In this document: positions 48,109 to 56,972 of the stretch, in pieces | How the letters are laid out: the number at the start of each line of letters is the position of its first letter | Position numbering within the stretch: position 1 is the first letter of the stretch | NCBI RefSeq assembly: GCF_022601675.1 | Contig: NZ_JAKVIL010000003.1 | Location: 248,001-312,000 of the forward strand | Origin: Ancylobacter gelatini | GTDB taxonomy: Bacteria; Pseudomonadota; Alphaproteobacteria; Rhizobiales; Xanthobacteraceae | Direction: 5' to 3' | Length of the DNA: 64,000 nucleotides | The notes under the pieces: model-generated | Told to the model about the DNA's origin: nothing | Seen by the model: the letters and a program-made list of their open reading frames with translations, nothing else | Databases searched by the model: none | Translations under genes and position numbers: made by a program

Positions 48109-49431
48109 CTAACGGCCGGCGGAGAGGTGCTGTTCGGGCACCGAGACGTTGCAGACCAGTCCGCCGGGCGCGAAGTTCAGATTCACCTCGCCATCCAGCG
48201 CGCGGGAAAGGTTGCGTTCGATCACGAGCGAGCCGAAGCCGCGGCTGCGTGGCGCAGCAACTGACGGCCCTCCCGCTTCGCGCCAGGACAGCTCGAACCC
48301 GCCACCCGCTTCGGGCATGCGTCGTGCCCACGAGATGGTCACATGCCCCTCGGGCACCGAGAGCGCCCCGTATTTCGCGGCATTGGTCGACAGTTCGTGC
48401 AGGGCGAGACCAATATTCTGCGCGGCCTCGGGCTTGAGGAAGATATCCGGCCCGACCACCGAAACCTGGCTGTTCTCGCGATTGAGGTGATGGCCAAGCT
48501 GGGAGCGCACCATGTCGCTCAGCGATGCGCCGTGCCAGCTCTCTTGCACCAGCAGGTCATGGGACAGGGCCAAGGCCTGTAGCCGCGCGCTGAACTGCTC
48601 GACGAACTCGTCGATCGATGAGGCATGGCGGGCGGTCTGTCGCGCCATGGCCTGGATGACAGCAAGAAGATTCTTGGAGCGGTGAGTGATCTCGCGCGTG
48701 AGCAGGCGCAGATGCTGTTCGTTGAGCTTGCGCTCGGTTACGTCGACAGCGGCACCGGTCAAGCCGACCGTATTGCCCGAAAGGTCCCGCAGCGGTTCGA
48801 CATACAGGTCGTACCAGCATTTCGAGCCATCCTGCTCGATCTCGATCTCGCCCTTGCGCGGTGTTGTGCCGCCCAAAGCCTCGCGCTTGAGGTTCTCCAG
48901 CGCCCGGGACTGGCCTTCGCCCAGAAGGTCGGCCTCAGTTGCGCCGAGTACCTGCTCGACCGGAAAGCCGAACAGCGGCTTGCTGACCGAGGTGTAGCGC
49001 AGCTCGCGATCCTGCGTGAAGATCGCGACGCTCGATCCCCGCAGCGCCATCTCGTAGCGCTGCAGCGCCGTTGCAAGTTCCAATGCGAGGCGCCGCTGCT
49101 CGGTCGCGATGCGCCCGGGCAATGGTATCTTCAGCAAGGAGCGGAAGTTGAACCACAGCACTGCAGCGCCGACGGCGTTCAGCGATGCCAGTGCGATGCG
49201 CACCATCGACGGCAGCCACGGATAGGCGTCGACCGCATTGAGAGTGGCCAGCAGTGACAAAGCGCCGACCGCAAGCACCAGCGCGCCGAGCAGGGAACCG
49301 AGCAGCTTCATGCCGCCGCTCAGGTCGGTGCGGAGCGCGATCAGGCGGAACAGGGCGAGCGCTATGGCGAACGAGGCCGCGACCGTGACGTAGCGTGCCG
49401 CATCGTCGAGCAGGCTGAACGAGGCACTCAT
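48109..49431 (-). CDS. HWE-family sensor histidine kinase with PAS domain
   Basis: A 440-residue membrane kinase likely acting on PhyR (PhyK/LovK type). Three to four N-terminal helices (residues about 10-105: FAIALALFRLIAL, LLGSLLGALVLAVGALSLLA, IALASLNAVGAAVLWF) precede a PAS fold (YTSVSKPLFGFPVEQVLGAT to DVTERKLNEQ). The phosphoacceptor is in LLTREITHRSKNLLAVIQAM; the ATP domain has ALHELSTNAAKYGALS and the W-x-E of the family in SWREAGG. It starts 11 bp after the phyR stop, so both share a transcript. Confidence 0.9.
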   Translation of the reverse strand: MSASFSLLDDAARYVTVAASFAIALALFRLIALRTDLSGGMKLLGSLLGALVLAVGALSLLATLNAVDAYPWLPSMVRIALASLNAVGAAVLWFNFRSLLKIPLPGRIATEQRRLALELATALQRYEMALRGSSVAIFTQDRELRYTSVSKPLFGFPVEQVLGATEADLLGEGQSRALENLKREALGGTTPRKGEIEIEQDGSKCWYDLYVEPLRDLSGNTVGLTGAAVDVTERKLNEQHLRLLTREITHRSKNLLAVIQAMARQTARHASSIDEFVEQFSARLQALALSHDLLVQESWHGASLSDMVRSQLGHHLNRENSQVSVVGPDIFLKPEAAQNIGLALHELSTNAAKYGALSVPEGHVTISWARRMPEAGGGFELSWREAGGPSVAAPRSRGFGSLVIERNLSRALDGEVNLNFAPGGLVCNVSVPEQHLSAGR

Positions 49432-49442
49432 TCAACTGGGCC

Positions 49443-50246
49443 TCACGCGGTGGCTCGTTGCTCCCTTGGGCGGGCCTTCCGCTCGAAGAACAGCGCCTGA
49501 CTCACCACCGCTGCCACGGTCGACGGCTGGAACGGCTTGGCGATGAGGAAGGCCGGCTCCGGGCGGATGCCGGTCAGGAAGCGCTCGGGATAAGCGGTGA
49601 TGAAGATCACCGGCACCTCAGCGGTTTCAATGAGTTCGTTCACCGCCTCGAGCCCCGAACTGCCGTCGGCGAGCTGGATGTCTGCGAGGATAAGGCCCGG
49701 CGCCTTGCGCTTGGCGAGGTTGACCGCCTCGCCATGGGTCCGGGCGATGCCGGTCACGCGGTGGCCGAGGCTTTCCACCAGCCCTTCGAGGTCAAGCGCG
49801 ATGAACGGCTCGTCCTCGATGATAAGAACGTCGGTGGCGATCTCGGCAGCGAGCTCGCGGCCGGCCTCTTCCACAAGGTTGCGGAGGGTCTGGATGTCGA
49901 CATCCAGAATCGCGGCCGCGTCGGATTCGTCGAAGCCTTCGAGCGACACGAGAAGGAACGCCTGGCGAACCACCGGCGTTATATGACCGAGCCGCTGCTC
50001 GCCCTGAATGGCCGGTGGGCCGCGATCTGCCACGCCATTGACGGAAACCGAGTTCCACAGGCGCGTCAGGATGCGATAGAGGCCGACGCGCGGGTCTGCT
50101 CTTGTGTCGAGGACCTCCGGTTCGGCGATGAGCGTTTCCAGCAGGGCCGTTACGTATGTGTCGCCCGCTGTCTGGCTGCCACTCAGCGCACGTGCGTAGC
50201 GGCGCAGGAAGGGCAGATGCTGCGCAACGAGTTGCGAAGTGCTCAC
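49443..50246 (-). CDS. phyR: general stress response regulator PhyR
   Basis: A 267-residue anti-anti-sigma factor. The N-terminal half imitates EcfG (QHLPFLRRYARALSGSQTAG, FLLVSLEGFDESDAAAILDV); the C-terminal half is a receiver (DVLIIEDEPFIALDLEGLVE, LILADIQLADGSSG with the acceptor Asp, VIFITAYPERFL, IAKPF). When phosphorylated it binds NepR and frees EcfG. I chose the GTG (STSQLVAQ) following GGGGAGAC. A perfect EcfG promoter lies 53 bp upstream, giving positive feedback. Confidence 0.95.
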   Translation of the reverse strand: MSTSQLVAQHLPFLRRYARALSGSQTAGDTYVTALLETLIAEPEVLDTRADPRVGLYRILTRLWNSVSVNGVADRGPPAIQGEQRLGHITPVVRQAFLLVSLEGFDESDAAAILDVDIQTLRNLVEEAGRELAAEIATDVLIIEDEPFIALDLEGLVESLGHRVTGIARTHGEAVNLAKRKAPGLILADIQLADGSSGLEAVNELIETAEVPVIFITAYPERFLTGIRPEPAFLIAKPFQPSTVAAVVSQALFFERKARPREQRATA

Positions 50247-50298
50247 GCGTGTCTCCCCAAATACATTCGGCCGGGCTCCTGCCCGCCGGTCCACCATT

Positions 50299-50323
50299 AA
50301 CGGCGTGTCAGGGTTAGGGTTCC
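50299..50323 (-). promoter_or_regulatory. EcfG promoter of phyR
   Basis: Read on the minus strand: GGAAC (50319-50323), 16 bp, CGTT (50299-50302). A full match to the EcfG consensus. Confidence 0.88.
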
Positions 50324-50365
50324 ATGCTTCCGTGATAAAAAATCTGAGAAAGCCGTCGCGTTCCG

Positions 50366-50390
50366 GGAACCTGGCGCGCCATCGCCCGTT
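50366..50390 (+). promoter_or_regulatory. EcfG promoter of nepR-ecfG
   Basis: GGAAC (50366-50370), 16 bp, CGTT (50387-50390), full consensus, 77 bp before the nepR ATG. With the phyR promoter it makes a divergent, self-activating region of about 220 bp. Confidence 0.88.
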
Positions 50391-50467
50391 ATCCCCGGCG
50401 AGTATGCGCAGATTGCGCGAAGGAAGCGACGGAGCCGCCCTTTATTTCGAGGACATCAGGAGGCTCG

Positions 50468-50737
50468 ATGTCGGGAAAAAAAGCAATGCATGATGAACAG
50501 TCCGAGGGCACGTCGGGCATAAACGACGCGTCACTCATGGAAACGAGGCTGCCGGGCACTACGCTCGGAAGCGACATTCAGGCGAAGATCGGCCAGCACC
50601 TGCGCGCCATGTATGATGACGTCGTGCGCCAGGGAGTGCCTGATCGCTTTCTTGACCTTCTGTCCCGGCTCGACGAGCCGGCCGCCCCCAAGGACGGGTC
50701 CGCGCCAGACACGCGCAACGATGGAGGCGGCCGGTGA
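50468..50737 (+). CDS. nepR: anti-sigma factor NepR
   Basis: An 89-residue protein that holds EcfG inactive until phospho-PhyR binds it. The conserved core is SDIQAKIGQHLRAMYDDVV and RQGVPDRFLDLLSRLD (about residues 35-70), flanked by disordered, charged ends. AGGAGGCTCG precedes the ATG. Its stop overlaps the ecfG GTG by four bases (GTGA), so inhibitor and sigma factor are made in step. Confidence 0.95.
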   Translation: MSGKKAMHDEQSEGTSGINDASLMETRLPGTTLGSDIQAKIGQHLRAMYDDVVRQGVPDRFLDLLSRLDEPAAPKDGSAPDTRNDGGGR

Positions 50738-51288
50738 CGGCATTTGATCCGACGCTCCGCGACGATATCATCGCCGCGATCCCCAATCTGCGGGCGTTCG
50801 CCATTTCGCTGAGCGGCAATGTCGATCGCGCGGATGATCTGGTGCAGGAGACGCTGCTGCGAGCCTTTGCCAACCTGGGCAGCTTCCGGCCTGGCACCAA
50901 TTTGCCCGCGTGGCTGTTCACCATTTTGCGCAACCTGTTCCGCTCGGAATATCGCAAGCGGCGGCGCGAAGTGCCCGATTCAGATGGGGCTTTCGCCGCC
51001 ACCCTGACCAGCAATCCCGACCAGGATATGCATCTGGACTTTGAGGATTTCCGAGCGGCGCTGGATACGCTGCCGCCGGACCAGCGCGAGGCGTTGGTTC
51101 TGGTGGGGGCGTCCGGCTTCTCTTATGAGGAAGCGGCGGACATCTGCAATTGCGCGGTCGGCACCATCAAGAGCCGCGTAAACCGGGCCCGCCGCCGGCT
51201 TGGCGAGATGCTTGCCATCGAAAATGCCGGGGACTTCGGCCCCGACATGACCACGAGAGCTGCGCTCGCCGCCGTTCAGCGCGGCTGA
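50734..51288 (+). CDS. ecfG: ECF sigma factor EcfG (sigma-EcfG, ECF15)
   Basis: A 184-residue sigma factor for the general stress response. Region 2 is LRAFAISLSGNVDRADDLVQ, ETLLRAFANLGSFRPGTNLP; region 4 is LDTLPPDQREALVLVGASGF, SYEEAADICNCAVGTIKSRV with the helix-turn-helix and RARRRLGEML. The start is the GTG in the overlap with nepR. It recognises GGAAC-N16-CGTT, found before phyR, nepR, the DUF1328 gene and the glycine-zipper gene in this window. Confidence 0.95.
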   Translation: MTAFDPTLRDDIIAAIPNLRAFAISLSGNVDRADDLVQETLLRAFANLGSFRPGTNLPAWLFTILRNLFRSEYRKRRREVPDSDGAFAATLTSNPDQDMHLDFEDFRAALDTLPPDQREALVLVGASGFSYEEAADICNCAVGTIKSRVNRARRRLGEMLAIENAGDFGPDMTTRAALAAVQRG

Positions 51289-51458
51289 GGCACCGCCGTC
51301 GGCGTGCGCGATTTCGGCGCGCGATCCTTCTACCTTCCTTTTCGAGACATCATTACCGTTCCGCCGGTCCAGGGCCGGCAGGGGCAGGTCCAGCACGTCT
51401 GCGGGTCTGTTCTCCATTCCGGCCGGCTCAGGATCGCGCGCCGCCCTCGCAAAACAAA

Positions 51459-51485
51459 ACGCCCGCGCTGTGGAAGCGCGGGCGT
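51459..51485 (-). terminator. rho-independent terminator of the DUF1328 gene
   Basis: ACGCCCGCGC and GCGCGGGCGT pair perfectly over 10 bp with a 7-nt loop; on the minus strand the next bases are TTTGTTTTG. A textbook intrinsic terminator; on the plus strand it may also stop ecfG. Confidence 0.85.
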
Positions 51486-51512
51486 CATGGTATTCCGGCG
51501 TTGCCCGGGGAC

Positions 51513-51692
51513 TTAGGGCGCCCGGCCGGAGCGACCACGGAACATGCCGAGCACCGCCGAAACCAGGAACAGGATGATCGCGACGAAGAAGATGATCTTC
51601 GCAATCTCGATGGCCGTGCCAGCGATGCCGCCAAAACCAAGAACAGCGGCGATCAATGCCACCACGAGAAAAGTAAGCGCCCAGCTCAGCAT
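51513..51692 (-). CDS. DUF1328 (YtjA family) small membrane protein
   Basis: A 59-residue protein with two helices ([40 protein letters not shown]) and a basic end ([11 protein letters not shown]), matching the DUF1328 family, which is widespread and of unknown function. CAAGGAGACCGGAC precedes the ATG. A perfect EcfG promoter is 49-73 bp upstream, so it belongs to the general stress regulon. Confidence 0.9.
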   Translation of the reverse strand: MLSWALTFLVVALIAAVLGFGGIAGTAIEIAKIIFFVAIILFLVSAVLGMFRGRSGRAP

Positions 51693-51740
51693 GTCCGGTC
51701 TCCTTGATCGATGTTGCGGACAATGCCGCCTCACCGATAC

Positions 51741-51765
51741 AACGAGGTCGGGAACGTCCGGTTCC
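51741..51765 (-). promoter_or_regulatory. EcfG promoter of the DUF1328 gene
   Basis: On the minus strand GGAAC (51761-51765), 16 bp, CGTT (51741-51744): full consensus. Confidence 0.87.
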
Positions 51766-51772
51766 CTGCGGT

Positions 51773-52672
51773 TCACATGCGGTTTGAGAGCTCTGGCGCG
51801 ATGGCGCGGGCTTCTGCGACCAGGGCAGTGACGATCGGCGTCATCGGCTCGCGGTCGAGCACCACCAGCCCCATCTGATGCAGCACTTCCGGCTCCTCAA
51901 TCGGGATCGAGCGGATATTGGGGGGGAAGGCGAACACGTCGGCCAGTGTCTTTGCCACCACGCTCGCCCATTGGCCGGTGCGCACATGGGAGAGCAGCGC
52001 GATCGTGGAATTGGCTTCCAGCATCGGCACCGTGCTGTGTCCTGCGGCCTGGAGCTGTCGGTCGACGATGCGGCGGTTCTGCATGTCGGGGGTCAGCAGG
52101 CAGAGCGGAACCTGGCCGATTTCTTCCCAGGTCACGCGCTTGCGGTCGCCCAGCGGGGCATCGATCGAGGTCAGGAAGCGGTAGCCTTCCTTGTAGAGCG
52201 GCACGGTCTTCATCCGGCCGAGCGGGTCATTGTCGAGATAGGTGACGCCGGCATCCGCCTCGAGATTTTCCAGCAGCCGCAGGATTTCGTTCGAGGTGGC
52301 CGACATCAACGTGAAGCGCACGTCGGCATGCTTGGCGTGGAACGGGGTGGTGAGCTCGGAGAGCATCGGCATGGCGGTCGGGATGGCGGCGATACGCAGA
52401 TGACCGGCCAGGCCCTTTCTGAGCGCGGCGATTTCCTGGCGCATGGCGCGGGCATCGCCTATGATACGTCGCGCCCATTGCAGCGCCCGCTCGCCCTCCG
52501 GCGTGAAGCCGATGAAGCGGGAGCCGCGCTCGACGAGGCGCACGCCCAACGTTTCCTCAAGCTGCTTGAGGCCCGCGGAGAGCGTGGGTTGAGTGACGCC
52601 GCAGGATTCCGCCGCGCGTCCGAAATGGCGTTCCTTGGCGAGGGCGAGCAGCAGTTCAAAACGGTCGAGCAC
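51773..52672 (-). CDS. LysR-family transcriptional regulator
   Basis: A 299-residue regulator. The N-terminal winged helix is [40 protein letters not shown]; the substrate domain has [40 protein letters not shown] and [20 protein letters not shown]. The first helices resemble OxyR but the peroxidatic Cys of OxyR has no counterpart in the [13 protein letters not shown] segment, so a peroxide-sensor call is not supported. It uses a GTG start. Its target is not visible; the gene is alone, with its palindrome upstream. Confidence 0.88.
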   Translation of the reverse strand: MLDRFELLLALAKERHFGRAAESCGVTQPTLSAGLKQLEETLGVRLVERGSRFIGFTPEGERALQWARRIIGDARAMRQEIAALRKGLAGHLRIAAIPTAMPMLSELTTPFHAKHADVRFTLMSATSNEILRLLENLEADAGVTYLDNDPLGRMKTVPLYKEGYRFLTSIDAPLGDRKRVTWEEIGQVPLCLLTPDMQNRRIVDRQLQAAGHSTVPMLEANSTIALLSHVRTGQWASVVAKTLADVFAFPPNIRSIPIEEPEVLHQMGLVVLDREPMTPIVTALVAEARAIAPELSNRM

Positions 52673-52703
52673 GCGATAATTCCCGGCACAGCTTTTATGA
52701 GGC

Positions 52704-52728
52704 GATAGTCTGTCTCTATCAGACTATC
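52704..52728. promoter_or_regulatory. perfect palindrome upstream of the LysR gene
   Basis: GATAGTCTG (52704-52712) and CAGACTATC (52720-52728) are exact reverse complements with a 7-bp spacer. It contains ATAG-N7-CTAT, the standard LysR-type T-N11-A box. It starts 32 bp before the start codon, so autoregulation is likely. Confidence 0.78.
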
Positions 52729-52889
52729 AGCTTGTGCAGCAGGTGCGAATTGGAGAGATGAAAGACAAGCGTGCGATCCGGGATTAAGCGCGGCGGCGCC
52801 CACCCGGTTGCCGACCATCCACATCCTCTCCCGCGACACATCGGCCAGGGCCGACCGCAACAGTGCCACCGGCGACAACCGCCACGGGA

Positions 52890-54080
52890 CTATTCCGCCG
52901 CGCCGCGGGTGAAGGGAAGCGATCCGCTACGGGAATCCTGATTTGCCGCCATTGGCGGCGTCTCGAATTCGAGCTGCTCGATACGCGCCCCGCGCCGGGC
53001 CACCTTATCGGCGGAAATCAGCGCCTGAGCGACATCCTCGCCCGCCTGGCCGAAATGCTTCTGCAGATTGCCGATGCGCTCGCGCAGCCGCGCGACATCG
53101 GCCACCAGCGCTCCGCATTCGGCCCGGATCAGGTCGGCCTGCTCGCGCATGCGCGCATCCTTGGAGATCGCCTGCACCACCTGAATCGCCAGCATCAACA
53201 GCGACGGCGAGACGATGACGACACGGGCGCGGAAGGCGCGCTGGATGGTCTCGTCGAAATGCTCGTGCAACTCGGCATAAACGGACTCCGAGGGCACGAA
53301 CATCAGCGCGATGTCCTGCGTCTCGCCGCTGACCAGATAGCGTTCGGCAATATCGTTGATATGCTTGCCGATATCCTGCCTCAGCCGCGCTTCCGCCTGC
53401 TTGCGCGCCTCCGGGCTTGATGCTTCCCGGAACGCGGTCACCGCCTCCAGCGGAAATTTGGAATCGACCAGCAGCGGCCGGGCATCGCCCGGAAGGAACA
53501 CCGCGCAATCGGCACGCCGGCCGCTCGCCAGCGTGTACTGGAAGGCGAAGCTGTCGCGCGGCAGTCCGTCCGCGACGATCGCCTGTAGACGGCCTTCCCC
53601 GAAGGCGCCGCGCGCCTGCTTGTTCGCCAGCGTCTCGCGCAGGCTCATCACCTGGCCCGACAGTTCGCCGAGGCTTGCCCGCGCCTGATCGACCAGCGCC
53701 AGCCGTTCATTGAGCCGTACCAGATTTTCATGCGTGCTCTCGCTGGCCCGCGCGAGACTCTCGCCGATACGGTGCGAGGAGGCGTCGAGCCGCTCGGCCA
53801 CCGCCCGGGCGAGGTCACCCTGCCGCTGCGCCAGAAGCTCCGCCATGGACTGCACGCGTCCCGTGGTCTCGGCCTGCCCGCGTGCGAGCTGGAGCAGGCG
53901 TTGCTCCATCTCGTCGGCCCGGCGCGCCTGTTCTTCGGCGTCGAAGGCGCGCATCCGCGCGCCACGCCCCAGCGTGACCAACACAGCAAGCAGCAATGCG
54001 AAGCCCGCCGCCGCAGTGGCGATGACCAGTTGCGCAAGCGTGATCGAATAGGCGCCGAGGATGAACACGATCTGATCCAT
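52890..54080 (-). CDS. rmuC: DNA recombination protein RmuC
   Basis: A 396-residue RmuC-family protein thought to limit inverted-repeat recombination. A single N-terminal helix (ITLAQLVIATAAAGFALLLA) is followed by a long coiled coil (about 45-150) and the nuclease-like core (RGAFGEGRLQAIVADGLPRD, CAVFLPGDARPLLVDSKFPL, ALMFVPSESVYAELHEHFDE). It is single, divergent from def, with 100 bp between. Confidence 0.94.
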   Translation of the reverse strand: MDQIVFILGAYSITLAQLVIATAAAGFALLLAVLVTLGRGARMRAFDAEEQARRADEMEQRLLQLARGQAETTGRVQSMAELLAQRQGDLARAVAERLDASSHRIGESLARASESTHENLVRLNERLALVDQARASLGELSGQVMSLRETLANKQARGAFGEGRLQAIVADGLPRDSFAFQYTLASGRRADCAVFLPGDARPLLVDSKFPLEAVTAFREASSPEARKQAEARLRQDIGKHINDIAERYLVSGETQDIALMFVPSESVYAELHEHFDETIQRAFRARVVIVSPSLLMLAIQVVQAISKDARMREQADLIRAECGALVADVARLRERIGNLQKHFGQAGEDVAQALISADKVARRGARIEQLEFETPPMAANQDSRSGSLPFTRGAAE

Positions 54081-54180
54081 GCGTCCTTCCTAGCAGATTT
54101 CGTCAAACGTGCGAACGAAAAGTGAACATCCGTACAGGCGCTCCGTTGACCGACGCGCCCGCGTCGCTTATCTCGGCGTC

Positions 54181-54720
54181 ATGTCGATACGCCCGCTGGT
54201 CATCATTCCCGATTCCCGCCTCCGTCTCGTGTCCGAGCCCATCGCGCGCGTGAACGCGAAGACGCGTGCGCTGGTCGAGGACATGTTCGAGACCATGTAT
54301 GACGCCCCCGGCATCGGGCTCGCCGCGATCCAGGTCGGCGTGCCTGAGCGCGTGATCACCATCGATGTCGGCTCGCGCACCGAGGGCGACGAAGAGGGCG
54401 AGAAGCGTCCGATCGCGCTGATCAATCCGGAGATCATCGCTGCGTCCGAGGAATTCTCGGTCTATCAGGAAGGCTGCCTGTCGATCCCCGAATATTACGA
54501 GGATGTCGAACGTCCGGCGCGTGTGAAGGTGCGCTACATGGATCTCAACGGCGCGATTCAGGAAATCGACGCCGACGGCCTGCTCGCCACCTGCGTGCAG
54601 CACGAGATCGACCATCTCAACGGCGTGCTGTTCATCGATCACATCTCGAAGCTCAAGCGCGACCGCGTGGTGAAGAAATTCACCAAGCTCGCCAAGGAAA
54701 AGGCCCGGGACGGCGCGTGA
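54181..54720 (+). CDS. def: peptide deformylase
   Basis: Removes the formyl group from new proteins; 179 residues. Motif 1 [10 protein letters not shown], motif 2 EGCLSIP and motif 3 QHEIDHLNG (metal-binding Cys and two His) are all intact. It is followed by fmt after 27 bp, the common def-fmt order. Confidence 0.97.
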   Translation: MSIRPLVIIPDSRLRLVSEPIARVNAKTRALVEDMFETMYDAPGIGLAAIQVGVPERVITIDVGSRTEGDEEGEKRPIALINPEIIAASEEFSVYQEGCLSIPEYYEDVERPARVKVRYMDLNGAIQEIDADGLLATCVQHEIDHLNGVLFIDHISKLKRDRVVKKFTKLAKEKARDGA

Positions 54721-54747
54721 GCCGCGTCTTCCGTGAAGGGGAAGACC

Positions 54748-55662
54748 ATGCGCATCGTTTTCATGGGCACGCCGGATTTCGCGGTGCCGACGCTGGCGGA
54801 GATCGTCGGCAGCGGCCATGAGGTCGTGGCTGCCTACACGCGCGCACCGGCGGCGGGCGGGCGTCGCGGGCTCGAACGGGTGCCTTCGCCTGTGCACCGC
54901 ACCGCTGAACGTTTCGGCATCCCGGTGCTGCATCCCGCGAGCCTTCGCGGCGATGAGGCTGCCGCAGTCTTCGCCGCCCATGAGGCCGATGTCGCGGTGG
55001 TGGTCGCCTATGGCCGCATCCTGCCGCCCGCCATTCTCGCTTTGCCGGCGCTCGGCTGCCTCAATCTCCACGCCTCGCTGCTGCCGCGCTGGCGCGGTGC
55101 CGCGCCGATCCAGCGCGCGATCATGGCGGGTGATTTGCATACGGGTGTCGCGGTGATGCGGATGGAGGAGGGGCTGGATACCGGCCCGGTCGGCCTCACC
55201 GAGCGCGTCGCCATCGGGCCCGACATGACGGCGGGCGAACTGCACGACCGGCTGATGAGCATTGGTGCTGACCTGATGGGCCGGGCGCTGGCGGCGCTGG
55301 AGCGCGGGGCGCTGAATTTCACGCCCCAGCCGACGGAGGGTGTGACCTACGCTGCCAAGATCGAGAAGAGCGAGACCCGCATCGACTGGTCGCGTCCTGC
55401 CCAGGCGGTGCACGACCATATTCGCGGCCTTTCCCCGTTTCCCGGCGCGTGGTTCGAGCGCGATGGTTCGCGGGTGAAGGTGCTGCGTAGCACGCTGGCC
55501 GCCGGTTCGGGCCGGCCGGGCGAGGTGCTGGACGGGCTCAGAATCGCCTGCGGTGAGGGGGCGGTGCAACTCGTCGAGGTGCAGAAGGCCGGCAGCCGGG
55601 CCATGCCGGCGTCGGACTATCTGCGTGGGAACGCGCCGTCTGATGGCGAGGTGCTGGCATGA
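54748..55662 (+). CDS. fmt: methionyl-tRNA formyltransferase
   Basis: Formylates initiator Met-tRNA; 304 residues. [20 protein letters not shown], the catalytic region [20 protein letters not shown] and [17 protein letters not shown] are diagnostic; the C-terminal OB fold begins about residue 205 ([20 protein letters not shown]). The ATG after AAGGGGAAG was chosen over an upstream in-frame GTG. The next gene overlaps (ATGA). Confidence 0.96.
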   Translation: MRIVFMGTPDFAVPTLAEIVGSGHEVVAAYTRAPAAGGRRGLERVPSPVHRTAERFGIPVLHPASLRGDEAAAVFAAHEADVAVVVAYGRILPPAILALPALGCLNLHASLLPRWRGAAPIQRAIMAGDLHTGVAVMRMEEGLDTGPVGLTERVAIGPDMTAGELHDRLMSIGADLMGRALAALERGALNFTPQPTEGVTYAAKIEKSETRIDWSRPAQAVHDHIRGLSPFPGAWFERDGSRVKVLRSTLAAGSGRPGEVLDGLRIACGEGAVQLVEVQKAGSRAMPASDYLRGNAPSDGEVLA

Positions 55663-56099
55663 GCGCGATCCGTCCGCTGCGGCCAGAGGATCGTGCCGCG
55701 TGGCTGCCGCTGTGGCAGGGCTACCAGCGCTTCTATGAGGTCGAACTCCCGGAGGCGGTGACCGCAACGACATGGGCGCGCCTGCTGGACCCGCGCGAGC
55801 CGGTCTGGGGTGCGCTGGCCGTCGAGGGCGACGCGGCGCTCGGGCTGGTGCATTACATTTTCCATCGCTCGACCTGGAGCGAGGGGGCGGTCTGCTATTT
55901 GAACGACCTGTTCGTAGCAGACGCCGCGCGCGGGCGAGGGCTTGCCCGGCAGCTCATCGAGCATGTGTATGAGGCCGCCCAGCTGGCGGGCTGCGCCAAG
56001 GTCTATTGGCTCACCCACGAGACCAATGCGACCGCGCAGGCGCTCTATGACAAGGTGGCCGAGCGCAGCGGCTTTATTCAGTACCGCAAGACTTTGTAA
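55659..56099 (+). CDS. GNAT-family N-acetyltransferase
   Basis: A 146-residue acetyltransferase. The acetyl-CoA site is [20 protein letters not shown] (R/Q-x-x-G-x-G/A type), preceded by the beta-4 strand CYLNDLFV and followed by [20 protein letters not shown]. The substrate is unknown; some relatives act on ribosomal or other protein amines. It is coupled to fmt through an ATGA overlap. Confidence 0.9.
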   Translation: MSAIRPLRPEDRAAWLPLWQGYQRFYEVELPEAVTATTWARLLDPREPVWGALAVEGDAALGLVHYIFHRSTWSEGAVCYLNDLFVADAARGRGLARQLIEHVYEAAQLAGCAKVYWLTHETNATAQALYDKVAERSGFIQYRKTL

Positions 56100-56111
56100 G
56101 GCGGAGCCCGG

Positions 56112-56146
56112 CCGGGACGACGGCGCAGGTGGTGCCGTCGTCCCGG
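56112..56146. terminator. 13-bp stem between convergent genes
   Basis: CCGGGACGACGGC (56112-56124) and GCCGTCGTCCCGG (56134-56146) pair perfectly with a 9-nt loop. It is placed 12 bp after the GNAT stop and 9 bp before the stop of the peroxiredoxin on the other strand. Confidence 0.75.
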
Positions 56147-56155
56147 TCCGTCGCA

Positions 56156-56791
56156 TCACTTCCCCGGCTGGGCGACCACGCGCAGATAGGGCTTCAAGGT
56201 CTTCCAGCCGCCCGGAAACTTCTCCTTGGCCGCCTCGTCACTGACCGAGGGAACGATGATCACGTCATCGCCGTCCTTCCAGTTCGCCGGCGTCGCCACC
56301 GCATGCTGGGCGGTGAGCTGGAGCGAGTCGATCACCCGCAGGATTTCGTCGAAGTTTCGGCCCGCGCTCGCCGGATAGGTCAGCGAGAGCTTCAGCTTCT
56401 TGTCCGGCCCGACGACGAACACCGAGCGCACGGTCATGGTGTCGGAAGCGTTCGGGTGGATCATGTCGTAAAGGTCGGCGATCTTGCGGTCCTGGTCGGC
56501 GATCAGCGGGAAGTTCGGGGCGTAGCCCTGCGTTTCCGCGATGTCGTCCGCCCATTTCGCGTGGGCGTCGAGCGGATCGACCGACAGGCCGATCACCTTG
56601 ACGTTGCGACGGTCGAATTCCGGTTTCAGCCGCGCGACCTGCCCGAGTTCCGTGGTGCAGACCGGGGTGAAGTTCTTCGGGTGGGAGAACAGCACGCCCC
56701 AGGAGCTGCCGAGCCATTCGTGAAACGCGATCGGGCCTTCGGTGGTCTGGGCCTCGAAATCGGGAACGACGTCGCCGAGACGGATGGACAT
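56156..56791 (-). CDS. 1-Cys peroxiredoxin (Prx6 type)
   Basis: Thiol peroxidase, 211 residues. The peroxidatic Cys is C45 in HPKNFTPVCTTELGQV; the C-terminal arm of Prx6 proteins is present (LQLTAQHAVATPANWKDGDD, VIIVPSVSDEAAKEKFPGGW). Lysis of peroxides in the cytoplasm is the expected role. The start MSIRLGDVVPDF gives the standard N-terminus. A perfect palindrome lies 17 bp upstream. Confidence 0.94.
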   Translation of the reverse strand: MSIRLGDVVPDFEAQTTEGPIAFHEWLGSSWGVLFSHPKNFTPVCTTELGQVARLKPEFDRRNVKVIGLSVDPLDAHAKWADDIAETQGYAPNFPLIADQDRKIADLYDMIHPNASDTMTVRSVFVVGPDKKLKLSLTYPASAGRNFDEILRVIDSLQLTAQHAVATPANWKDGDDVIIVPSVSDEAAKEKFPGGWKTLKPYLRVVAQPGK

Positions 56792-56807
56792 GGCACTCTC
56801 CTTGAGC

Positions 56808-56837
56808 ATATTTACAATAAAATCATGTTGTAAATAT
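56808..56837. promoter_or_regulatory. perfect 10+10 palindrome upstream of the peroxiredoxin
   Basis: ATATTTACAA (56808-56817) and TTGTAAATAT (56828-56837) are exact reverse complements with a 10-bp spacer. It is AT-rich in a GC-rich genome and covers the expected promoter of the peroxiredoxin. The binding protein is unknown. Confidence 0.8.
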
Positions 56838-56891
56838 CATAATACGCAAATTGATCCGTAGGAAGTGGCGGCGCAGGCGGTCCTGGCCGGC

Positions 56892-56916
56892 GGAACCAAC
56901 GCGGGCCCCGGGCGTT
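56892..56916 (+). promoter_or_regulatory. EcfG promoter of the glycine-zipper lipoprotein gene
   Basis: GGAAC (56892-56896), 16 bp, CGTT (56913-56916): full consensus, ending 56 bp before the start codon. Confidence 0.85.
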
Positions 56917-56972
56917 GTCGCTCGGAATCTGGTGGAGCGGCACGGTGGGCCGCCGCGTTCGGGAGGGAACAG

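Noticed and set aside
51773-52672. OxyR identity for the LysR gene
   Set aside because: The region aligned to the OxyR peroxidatic Cys reads [13 protein letters not shown], with no Cys.
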